In this document: positions 10,401 through 20,365 of the stretch, one piece after another
Numbering within the stretch: the first letter of the stretch is position 1
Layout: each line of letters opens with the position of its first letter
From: Vanilla planifolia
Lineage: Eukaryota > Streptophyta > Magnoliopsida > Asparagales > Orchidaceae
DNA: 64,000 nucleotides
Direction of reading: 5' to 3'
NCBI GenBank assembly: GCA_023846275.1
Contig: JAIUJO010002340.1
Span: 157,001 to 221,000, forward strand
Program-made: the position numbers and the translations under genes
Notes under the pieces: generated by a model
Databases searched by the model: none
Seen by the model: only the letters and a program-made list of their open reading frames with translations
Told to the model about the DNA's origin: nothing

Positions 10401-12187
10401 GATTAGAGAAGAGTAGAGTAGCGTAGAGTAGAGTACAGTAGAGCTAAGTCTGCTTAGAGTGGGCCAGGCTAGGTTAGGCTAAGATAAGCTTGGCTAGACA
10501 TGGCTAGAGTAGAGTAGAGTAGAGTAAAGTTGAGTAGAGTAGAGTAGAGTTGAGCAAGGTCAAGCTTGGCTAGGCTAGAGTATAATAGAGTAGAGTAGAG
10601 AAGAGCAGAGCATAGTAGAGTATGGAATAGAAGAGCAAAGCAAAGCACACTAGAGAAAATAAGAGTAGAGTAGAGCAGACTTATGTTAGGTTAGGCCAAG
10701 ATAAGCGAGGCTAAGCTGGAGTAGAGTAGAGTAGAGCATGGTTAGGCTAGGCAAGGCAAGGCAAAGTTGGAGTATAGTATAGTAGAGTAGAGCTTTGTTT
10801 GGCTAGGGTATACTAGGCTAGGCAAGGCAAGAGTAGAGTAGAGTAGAGCTTAATTAGGCTAGGCTAGAGTAGAGTAGAGTGTATTAGAGTAAAGCAAAAC
10901 ATAGTAAAGCATAACAGAGTATAGTGGAGTACAGTAGAGTTGAGCAGAGTAGAGAAAAGTAGAGTAGAGCATAGTAGAGCATGGTAGAGCAGAGTAGAGT
11001 AGAGTAGAGTAGAGCAGAGTAGAGTAGAGCTAGTTTAAGCTAAGCTAGGATAAGCTAAGTTAGGTAGGGTAAGCAAGATTAGGTTAGGCTAGGCTATAGT
11101 AGAGTAGAGTAAAGTACACTAGAGAAGAGTAAAGCAGAGCTGAGTAGAGAAGAGTAGAGAAAAGTAGAACACAGTAGAGCAGAGTAGAGTAGGGTAGAGT
11201 AGAATTTAGTAGAGTAGGGTAAACTAGAGTAGAATAGTGCATAGTTGAGTATAGTAGAGAAGAGCTAGGTTAGGCTAGGCTAAACAAGAGTAGAGTAGAG
11301 TTAGGTACGCTAGCCTAGGCTAAGCTGTGATATAGTAGACGAGAGTAGAGTAGAGTAGAGTAGAATAGAGTCAAGTTGAGTAGAACTAACTAGGCAATGC
11401 TAGGCCTGGTTAGGCTAGCTTAGGCTAGGCTAAGTTACGCTGGGATAAAGTATATTATTGTAGAATAGAGCAGAGCCAGGTTAGTTAGGCTAGGCTAGTC
11501 TACAGTATAATAGAGTAGAGTAGAGCAGAGCAAAGCAAAGCATAGTGGAGTAGGGTAGAATGGACCAAATCAGAGGAGAGAAATAAAAAGTAGAGTACAA
11601 CATAGTAGAGTAGAGAAAAGCTAGGTTAAGTTAGGCTAGGGTAGGGTATACTAGAGTTGAGTAGAGTAGGGTAGAGCTAGGTTAGGCTATGTTAAGCTAG
11701 GCAAGGTTAGAGCAGAGTAGAGTAGAGTAACATAAAGTAGAGTAGAGTAGAGTAGAGAAGAGTAGCGCTAGGTTAGGCTAGGCTAAGCTAGGGTAAGTTA
11801 GGCTAGGTTAGGCTAGAGTTGAGTCGAGTATAATAGAGTAGAGTAGAGTAGAGTAAAGCTATGTTAGGCTAGGTTAGGTTAGGCAAGGCTAGAGCAAAGT
11901 CTAGTGGAGTTGAGTAGAGCAAAGTAAAGTAGAGTTGTACAGAGTAGAGAAGAGTAGTGTAGAGTAAAGTAAAGCTAAATTAGGCTAAGCTAGGTTAAGC
12001 AAGGCTAGGATAGGCTAAGCTAGAGTAAAGTAGCGTAGAGTAGAGTTAAGTTAGATTAGGCTACGCTGGGCTGGAGTAGAGTAGAGTGGAGTAGAGTAGA
12101 GTAGAGTAGAATAGAGTAGAGTATAGTAGAGTAGAGTTGATTAAAGTAGAGTAGAGTAAAGTGGAGTAGAGTATAGTAGAGTATAGT
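4496..12187 (+). repeat. Mixed A/B array, no internal landmark gene
   Basis: Continuous alternation. A-dominated stretches include about 4490-4660, 5690-5910, 7360-7470, 8100-8160 and 8960-9200. B-rich stretches include about 6668-6757 (many TATGC and TAAGC variants) and 9740-9775. Irregular pockets occur near 5215-5255 (CAGTTTTAGAGCAATGG), 5895-5935 and 7250-7280. Near 10220-10255 the word GTAACATAGAGTAGA is repeated in tandem. The reverse-strand frames in this stretch are the Tyr-Ser-Thr-Leu-Leu ladder and are not called as genes. Confidence 0.85.
5997..6013 (+). other. Potential two-tetrad G-quadruplex motif (example)
   Basis: GG pairs at 5997, 6002, 6007 and 6012 are separated by three bases each (TTA, CTA, CTA). 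This is the generic GG-N3 x4 pattern that two-quartet G-quadruplexes use. Most intact B blocks show it, always on the + strand. It is a sequence match only; folding is inferred. Confidence 0.5.
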
Positions 12188-12228
12188 AGAGGAGAGGAGA
12201 GGAGAGGAGAGGGAGGAGAGGAGAGGAG
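12188..12228 (+). repeat. Purine-only GGAGA tract
   Basis: Forty-one consecutive purines made of GGAGA pentamers (TAGAG with the T replaced by G). The 5-bp period is kept, so this is a homogenised A variant. Long homopurine tracts with this symmetry can adopt triplex (H-DNA) structures; that is inference. Confidence 0.75.
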
Positions 12229-15200
12229 TGGAAAGCAGAGCAGAGTAGAGTAAAGAAGACTAAAGTAGAGAAAAGCAAAGCAGAGTAGAATAGAGCAAAG
12301 TAGAGTACAGCAGAGTAGAGCAGGTAGAGCAAAGTAATGGGGAGTAGAGTGGAGTAAAGAAAAGTAAAGCAGTACAGATAGAGCATAGTAGAGCAGAGTT
12401 GAATAAAGCTAGGTTAGGCTAGGCTATGCTATGCATTAGTAGAGTAGAGTAGAATAGAATAGAGTAGAGTAGAGCTAGATTAGGCTAGTATAGGCTAGGC
12501 TAAGTTAGGCTAGGCTTGGTTATGCTAGAGTAGAGTAGAGTTTAGTTTAGTAGAGTAGAGTATATTAGAGTAATGATGAGTACAGTAGAGCTAGGTTAGG
12601 TTAAAAAAAAATAGAGTAGAGTAGAATAGAGCAGAGGAGTGTGGAGTAGAGCAAAGTATTATAGAGCATAGAAGAGTAGACTAGAGCAAGGATTAGTAGA
12701 GTAGAGAAAAGTTGAGTAGAGTAGAGCAGAGCAGTGCAAAGCTGAGAAAAACTAGGTTAGGCCAGGATAGGTTTGTTTTGTTTAGGCAAGGTTAGGCTAG
12801 GTTAGAGTAATATAGAGTAGGGTAGAGCTAGGTTAGGCTTGGCTAAGCTTAGCTAGGTTAGAGTAGAGTAGACTAAAGTAGCAACGAGTTGAGCAGGGTA
12901 GAGTAAAGCTAGGTTAGGCAAAGCTAAGCTAGGCTAGAGCAAAGTAGAATAGAGAAGAGCAGAGCAAAGTAGAGTAGATCAGAGCAGATCAGAGCAGAGA
13001 AGAGTAGAGTAGAGTAGGGCAGAGTATTGCAGAGTAAAGAAGAGTATAGTAGAGTAGAGCAGAGTCGAGTAGAGCAGAGTAGAGCAAAGCAAAGTTGAGC
13101 TAGGTTAGGCTAACGTAAGCTAGGCTAGGCCAGGCTAGGTTAGAGTAGAGTAAGCTAGAGTAGAGTAAAGTAGAGTATAAAAGTGTAGAGTATAATGCAG
13201 TATTATAGAGTAGAGTAGGCTAGTGTAGTAGCATTAGATTAGGCTAGGCTAGGCAAAGCTAGGCTAGGCTAGGCACAGCTAGGCTAGGATTGGCTTGGTT
13301 AGGTTCAGTTAGAGTAGAGTAGAGTAAGTAGAGTCGAGCAGAGCAGAGCAGAGTAAAGCAGTGCAGAGTAGAGTAGAATAGAGTAGCGCAAAGCAGAGTG
13401 GAGCAGAGCAGAGCATTGTAGAGTAGAGTAGGGCAGAATAGAGCTAAATTATGCTAGGTTTGGCTTGGATAAGTTAGAGTTGAGTAGAGTAGAGTAAAGC
13501 TAGGTTAGGCAAGGCTAGTTTAGAGTGGGGTAGAGTAGAGTAGATTAAAGTCGTGTAGAGTTAAGTTAGGCTAAGCTAGGCAAGGATAGGATAAGGAAAG
13601 CTAGCTAAGCTAGAGTAGAGTAGAGCACATTATAGTAGAGTAGAGCTATGTTGGGCTAGGTTAGACTTAGATAGGATTTATTTGGCTAGGCTTTATTAGA
13701 GAGTATAATACAGTAAATTATAGTAGAGTAAAGCTAGGTTGGGCTAGGTTAGGCAAGAGTACAGTAGGGCAGAGTGGATTAGAGTAGAGTATAGCAAAGT
13801 AGAGAAGAGCAGAGCAGAGTAGAGTAGAGCATAATATAGTATAGTAGAGGAGAGTAGGCACAAGTAGAGTAGAGCAGAGCAAGATCGACTAGGCTACGCT
13901 AAGTTAGGCTAGTCTAGCCTAGGCTAAGGTAGAGTAGAGTATAGTAGAGTAGAATATCATAACATACAGTAGAATCGAGTAGAGCAGCAAAGTGTAGAGT
14001 AGAGTATAGTAGAGTAGAGTAGATCTAGGTTAGGCTAGGCTAAGCTAGGATAAACTAAGCTGTAATAGACTAGGGTAGAGTTTAATAGAGTAGAGTAGAG
14101 TAGTATAGAATAGAGCAGAGTAGAGTGGAGCATAGTAAAGAAGAGTAGTACAGAATCGAGTAGAGTAAAGCAACATAGAGTGGAAGAGAGTAGAGTAGAA
14201 TGGAGTAGAACAAAGTAGAGCAGAGTAGAGCGAGGTTAAGCTAGGCAAGAGTAGAGCAGAGTAGAGGAGAGTAGAATAGAGTAAAATATAATAGAGTAGA
14301 GCTAAGTTATGCTAAGCTTGGCTAGGCTATGATAAGCTATGCTAGAGTATAATACAGTATAGTATAGTATAGTAGAGTATAGTAGAGTATAGCAGAATAG
14401 GGCTCGGTTAGGCTAGGCTTGGCTAGGCATGGCAAGGCGAGGATAGCCTAGAGTAGAGTAGAGTAGAGCAATGCATAACAGAGCAGAGTAAAACATAGAA
14501 GAGCAGTGCAGAGGAGAGCAGAGTAGAGTTGAGCAGAGCAGAGTAGAGTATAGCAGAGTAGAGTAGAGAAGAGATGAGCAAAGTAGAGTAGAGCAGAGTC
14601 TTGAAGAGCAGACCAGAGCAGAGCTAGGTTATGATAGGCTAGGCTTGGCTAAGCTAGAGTAGAGTAGAGGAGAGGAGACCAAAACAACTTTAAACAGTGC
14701 AGAGCAAAGCAAAGTAGGGCAAAGTAGAGCAATGTAGAGTAGAAGAGTTGAGCAAAGCAATACAGAGTAGAGCAGATTAGCATAGAGCAGTGCATACTAG
14801 AGCAGAGTAGAGCAGAGTAAAGTAGAGTAGAGCAAAGTTAGGTTATTCTATGCTTTGCTTGTTTAGGCTAGGCTATACTAGAGTAAAGTAGAGTAGAGTA
14901 GAGCAGAATATGTTAGAGTAGAGTAGAAGAGAGTAGTGCAGAGTAGAGGATAGAAAAATAGAGCATAATAGAATAGAGTAGAGCATAGTAAAGTAGAGTT
15001 AGTTTAGGCTAGACTAGAGTAGAGCATAATGTAGAGTAGAGAAGAGTAGAATAGAGTATAGTAGAGTAGAGTAGAGCTAAGTTTGGTAAGGCTAAGATTT
15101 GCTAGGTTAGTGTAGTAGAGTATAGTAGAGTTGAGTAGAGTAGAGTAAATTAGAGAAGAGCAGAGTAGAGTAAAGTACAGTAAAGTAGAGTAGAGTTGAG

Positions 15201-16583
15201 TAGAGTAGAATAGAGCTAAGTTTGCTTGAGTTAAGTTAGGCTAGGCTAAGCTAAGCTAGGTTAGGGGTTTCTAGGCTAGGCTAGAGTAGAGGAGAGTATA
15301 GTAGAGTAGAGTAAACTAGGGTAGAGCCCTACTAGGTTAGGCAAAGCAAGAGTAGAGTAGAGTAGAGCATAGTAAAGTAGAGCAAAGTAGAGTACAGTAG
15401 AGATGAGTAGAATAGGGCTGGCTTGAGTAGAGTAGAGTAGAGGAGAGCTAACTTAGCTAGGCTAAGCTAAGCTAGGGTTGGCTACCTTTTACTAAGCTAA
15501 GCTAGGCTAGGTTAGAGTAGGGTAGAGTGGAGCAGAGTAGAGTGGAGTTGAGTAGAGCTAAGGTAGGCTTTGTTTTACTAGGCTATGCACGGGTAAGCTA
15601 GGAAAGGCTTGGCTTTGCTAGAGTAGAGTAGAGTAGAGTAAAGCTAGGTTAGGTTAAACTAAGCTAAGATGGAGTATAGAGAAGAGTAGAGCAAAGTAGA
15701 GCAAAGTAGACAAGAGCAGAGCATAGTAGAGTAGAGCAAAGCATAGTAGATTAAAGCAGAATAGAGCATAGCTCACTTAGGCTAGGATAGGAAAGGCTAA
15801 GCTAGAGTAGAATAGAGTAGAGTAGAGTATAGAAGAGCTTGGTTAGGCTAGGCTACATTAGGTTAGAGTAGGGTAGAGTATAGTATAGTAGAGTTATGTT
15901 TGGCTTTGCTAAGCCACGCTAGAGTTATCTTGGGTAGGCTTGGGAGGGCTAGAGTAGAGAATAGTTGAGTATAGTAAAGTAGAGTAGAGTAGAGTAGAGC
16001 AGAGTAGAGCAGAGTGGAGTAGAGCTTTGTTAGGATAGGAAAGGGTAGGGTAGGCTAGAGTAGAGTATAGAGTAGAGTAGAGTAGAGCAAAGTAGACCAG
16101 AGTAGAATAGAGTATAATAGAGTAGAGTAGAGTGAAGTAGGGCAGAGTAAGAAAAAGTAAGGTAGAGGAGAGTAGAGGAGAGCAGAGTAGAGCAAAAGGG
16201 TAGAGTAGAGTAGAGTAGAGTAAAGCAGAGTAAAATAGAGTAGAGTAGAGTGGTATTGAGAAAGGTAAAGTAGGGCAGAGCAGAGTAGTGTAAAGCTAGA
16301 ATAGGCGAGGCTAGGCAAGGATAGAGTTAAGTAGAGTAGAGTAGAGTAGAGTAGAGCTTGGTTAGGCAAGGCTAGGCTAGGCGAGAGTAGAGTGGAGTGG
16401 AGTAGAGTAGAATAGAGAAGAGTGGAGCTAGAGTAGACTAGCTAGGCAAGGCTAGGCTTGGCTAGAGTAGAGTAGAGCAGAGTAGAATAGAGTAGAGTAG
16501 AGTAGAGTATAGTAGATTAGAGTATAGTTGAGTAGGGTGGGGTAGGGTAGAGTAAAGTAGAGTAGAGTAGGGTGGAGTAGGGT
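12229..16583 (+). repeat. Mixed A/B array with a poly-A run and AT-rich pocket
   Basis: A and B blocks alternate as elsewhere. A nine-base A run at 12603-12611 interrupts a junction. A long B block occupies about 13231-13311, with repeated AGCTAGGCTAGGC steps. Bases 14678-14700 (ACCAAAACAACTTTAAACAG) depart from the pentamer pattern. A pentamers dominate near 12950-13095 and 14460-14600. No gene is supported. Confidence 0.85.
13231..13311 (+). repeat. Long B block
   Basis: About 80 bases of mostly TAGGC pentamers, with two AAGC or CAGC interruptions in similar context (GGCAAAGCTAGGC and GGCACAGCTAGGC). It is one of the longest stretches of B type in the window and closes both strands to translation, because CTAG contains TAG on each strand. 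Confidence 0.7.
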
Positions 16584-16639
16584 GGAGGAGAGGAGAGGAG
16601 GGGAGAGGAGGAGAGAAGAGAGGAGAGGAGAGGAGAGGA
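16584..16639 (+). repeat. Longest purine-only tract
   Basis: Fifty-six consecutive purines, mainly GGAGA and GAGGA units with a GGGG in the middle, preceded by GGGTGGAGTA repeats from about 16525. It is the longest pyrimidine-free stretch I found. It probably arose by local expansion of the GGAGA variant of the A pentamer. Triplex or replication-pausing potential is inference. Confidence 0.75.
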
Positions 16640-19600
16640 TAAAAGTGGAGAGTAGAGCAAAGTAGAGTAGAGCAGAGAATAGAAGAGTAAAGCAGACTAG
16701 AGCAGAGAAAAGTAGACTAGAGCCAAGCAGAGTAGAGCTAAGCAGAGTAGAGTGGACGAGAGTAAAGCAAACTTGAGAAAAGTAGAGTAGAGCAGAGCAG
16801 AGCGTAGTAGAGAAAGGTTAGGGTAAGCAAAGATAGAGTAGAGTAGAGTAGGGTAGAGGAAGGTTAGGCTAGGCTAGACTAAGCTAGGTTAGAGTAAAGT
16901 ATAGTAGAGTAGAGCAGTGTAGAGTGGAGTTGAGTATAGTAGAGTTAGGCTAAGCTAGGCTAGGATAGGGTAGGCTAGGCCAACCTACAGTAGAGTGGAG
17001 TAGAGTAGAGTAGATCTTGATTAGGGTAGTCTAGCCAAGGCTAGGCCAGACTAGAGTAGAATAGAGTAAAGGAGTGGTGAGCAGAGCAGAGTAGAGTAGA
17101 GTAGAGAAGAGTAGAGCTAAGATAGGTAAGGCTTTGCTAGGATAGGCTAGGCTAGAGTAGAGTAGAGTAGAGTAGTGTGGGGTAGAGTTAGGTTAGGCTA
17201 GGCTAGGATAGGGTAGAGTATAATAGAGTAGAGTAAGGTTAGGCTATACTAAGTAAGCTAAGATAGGCAAGGCTAAGCTAAGCTAGAGTAGAGTAGAGTA
17301 GAGCTAGGTTAGGCTAGGCTAGGCTAGAGTATAGTAGAGTAGAGCAGAGTAGAGCAGAGTAGAGCAAAGCAGAGTAAAACAGAGTAGAGCAGAGCAAAGT
17401 TGAGTAGAGTAGAGTAGAGTAGAGCATAGTAGAGAAGAGATTTGTAGAGTAGAGCAGAGCAGAGTAGAAAGGAGTAGAGCAGAGAAGAGCAGAGCTAGGT
17501 TAGATAAGGTTAAGCTAGGTTAGGCTAAGCAAGAGTAGAGTTGTGTAGAGCAAGGTTAGGTTAGCCTCAGCTAGGCTAAGTTATAAAAGAGCAGAGTAAA
17601 ATAGAATTAAGCAATTTTAGGTTATGCTAGGCTAGGTTAGGTTAGGCTAGGCTAGAGTAGAGTAGAGTGGAGTTTAGTTGAGTAGAGTAGAGTAGAGTGG
17701 AGTAGAGTAGAGTAGAGTAGTGTAGAGTATAATATAGTTGTGTAGAGTATTATAGAGTAGAGTAGAGTTAGGGTGGGCTATGTTAGGCTAAGTTGGTGTA
17801 GGCAAGGCTAAGCAAGTCTATAATAGAGTAGAGTAGAGTAGAGTAGAGCAGAGCTTGATTAGGCTAGGCTTGTCTAGGTTAGACAAGGTTGAAGTAGTGT
17901 AGAGTAGAGCATTAGAGAGTAGAATATAGTAGAGCAGAGGAAAGTAGAGAAGGGTAGAACAGAGTGGAGCAGGGCATAACAGAGTAGAGTAGGGTAGTGC
18001 AGAGCAAAGCATAGTAGAGCTAAGTTAGTTTAAGCTATGTTATGCTAGGCTAGGTTAGAGTAGAGTGAGATGGAGTAGAGTAGAGTAAAAAGAGTAGAGT
18101 AGAGTAAAGTAGCGTAGAGTAGAGTAGAGTTGAGAAAAGTAGAGAAAAGCAGAGAAGAGCAAAGCAAAGCATAGTGCATAATGGAGCGAGGTTAGCTCTG
18201 CTATACTCGACCTAGGAAATTCTAGGCTAGTTTAGAGTAGAATAAAGTAAAGTAGAGTATAGTATAGTATAGTATAATAAAGTTGACAAAACTAGAGTAG
18301 AGTAGAGCTAGGTTAGGCTAGAGTAGAGTAGACTAGAGTTGAGTAGAGCTAGGTTAGGTTAGGCTAGGTTAGGCAATTTATTAGTTTAATAGAAATAGTA
18401 AAGTAGAGTAGAATGGAGCAGAGCAGAGCAAAGCAAAGCAGAGCAGAAAAGTGTAGTGCATAACAGAGTAAAGTGAAGCTGAGTAGAGCAGATGAGAGCA
18501 GAGAAGAGCTAAGGAGAGCAGAGCAAGGTTAGGTTAGATAAGGCTAGAGTAGAGTAGACTAGAGTAGTGTAGATTAGAGTTAGGTTAGCTTAGCTTAGGC
18601 TAGTTTAGGTTATAGTATAGTAAAGTAGAGTAGAGTAGAGTAGAGAAGAGTAGCATAGAGCAGAGCGAAGCAGAGTAGAGTACAACAATAGTAGAGTAGA
18701 ATAGAGAAGAGAAAAGAAGAGTATAGTAGAAACGAGCATAGTAGAGTAGAGTAGAGTAGAGTAGAGAAGGGAAGAGAAAATTTAGGCTAAGCTAGGCTAT
18801 GTTAGGCTAGGTTAAGCTAGGCTAGGCTAGAATGGAGCAGAGTAGAGTAGAGTAGAGCATAGTAGAGTACAGAAAGGTTAGGCTAGGTTCGAGTAGAGTA
18901 CAGTAGAGTAGAGCTAGGTCTTGCTAGGCTAGGACTGGGTAGGCTAGGGTAGGTAGAGTAGTGTACAGTAGAGTAGAGTAGAGTTGGGTTAGGTTAGGCT
19001 AGGCTAGGGCATTGTGGAGTAGAGTAGAGCAGAGTACAGCAGAGTAGAGTGGAGCAGAGTAGAGCAGAGCAAAGCAATGTAGAGTAGAGTTGAGCAAAGT
19101 TAGGTTTGGCTAAGCTAGGTGAAGCTAAGCAAGGTTAGTCTAGGCTAGGCTAAGCTAGGTTTGAGTTGAGTAGAGTAGGGTAGAGTAGAGTAGGGTAGTG
19201 TAGAGCTCGATTAGGCTAGGCTAGATTAGGGTAAAGTAGAGTAGAGTAGAATAGCGCTCGGTTAGGCTAGGCTCAGCTAGGCTACGAAATGCTAGCTTGG
19301 AGTAGAATAGAGTGAAGCAGAGCAGAGTAGAGCTGAGCAAAGAGAGAGGAGTAGAGTAGAGCAGAGAAGAGTCGAGTAGAGTAAAGTAGAGTAGAGCAGA
19401 GTAGAGTTGAGCAAAGTAGAGCACAACAGAGTAAAACTTGGTTAAACTATAATAGGTTCGATTAATCAAAGTTAGAGTATAGTGGAGTAGAGTAGAGCAA
19501 AATAGAGTAGAGTGAAGTAGAGTAGAGTACATTATAGTAGAGTAGAATAGAGCTAAGAAAGGCTAGGTTGGGCAAGGCTAGGTTTGGCTAGGCTAATGTA

Positions 19601-20262
19601 GAGTGAGTAGAGTAAAGTGGTGTAGAGTAGAGCTAGGTTAGGTTAGGCTAGGCTAGGCCAGGAAGGGTTAAGCTTTGAAAAAGTAGAGTAGAGAAGAGAA
19701 GAACAGAGTAGAGTACAGTAGAGTAATGTAGAGCAGAGTAAAGTAGAACAGAGAAGTAAAGAGTGGAGCAAAGCATAACAGAGCTAGATTAAGTTAGTTT
19801 AGTCTAGGCTGGGCTAGGCTAGGTTAGGCTAGGCAGAAGTTGAGTAGAGTAGAGCAAAGTTAGAAAAGGCTAGGCTAAGGTAGAGTATAGTAGTGTAGAG
19901 TTGAGTATAATAGGATAGAGTAGAGTAGAGTAGAGAAAGAAGAGTAAAGTAGAGTAGAGCATAATAGAGTAGAGTAGAGCAGAGATGAGCAAAGCAGAGT
20001 TGAGTACAACAAAGTAAAGTTAGGTTAGGCTAGGAGAGGCTAGAGCATAGTAGAGAAGAGCAGAGTAGAGCATAGCTGAGTAGAGCTGAGCTAAGATATG
20101 TTAGGTTAGACTAGGCTATAGTAGTGTAGAGTAGAGCTATGTTAGGCTAGGCTAGGTTAGAGATAAGCAAAGTAGAGTAGAGTAGAGTAGGGTAGAGTAG
20201 AGTAGAGTAGAGTGGAGTAGAGTAGAGTAGCATAGTGTAGAGCAAAGTAGAGTAGTGTAGAG
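16640..20262 (+). repeat. Mixed A/B array
   Basis: Alternating blocks. A-rich stretches include 16650-16810, 17330-17490, 18060-18180 and 19660-19770. Bases 18374-18399 form a small AT-rich pocket (CAATTTATTAGTTTAATAG) directly after a B block. Near 18180-18225 a degraded B block contains CTCTGC and CTCGACC. No gene or mobile element is seen. Confidence 0.85.
18374..18399. other. AT-rich interruption
   Basis: About 26 bases, almost all A and T, replace the expected B-to-A exit. The normal pattern resumes at once with AGTAAAGTAGAG. It could be a mutated pair of blocks or a tiny insertion; no target-site duplication is obvious. Confidence 0.4.
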
Positions 20263-20365
20263 CTTGGTTAGGTTAAGCTAGGCTAGGCAAGACTAGAGTA
20301 GGATAGGCTATGCTTGCTTGGTTAGGTTAAGCTAGGCTAGGCAAGACTAGAGTAGGATAGGCTAT
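20263..20365 (+). repeat. 54-bp tandem duplication, 49 bp identical
   Basis: Bases 20263-20311 and 20317-20365 are identical over 49 bases, starting CTTGGTTAGGTTAAGC and ending GGATAGGCTAT, with a 54-bp period. In an array where neighbouring blocks normally differ at many positions, this identity marks a very recent event. Confidence 0.9.

Noticed and set aside
12603..12611. A9 run as a possible retroelement poly-A tail
   Set aside because: No element body, no target-site duplication and no non-satellite sequence lies next to it.
16055..19532. Other reverse-strand frames over 100 codons (16055-16369, 19221-19532)
   Set aside because: They are low-complexity translations of A blocks with occasional Pro-Ser-Leu-Ala from mutated B blocks, not genes.
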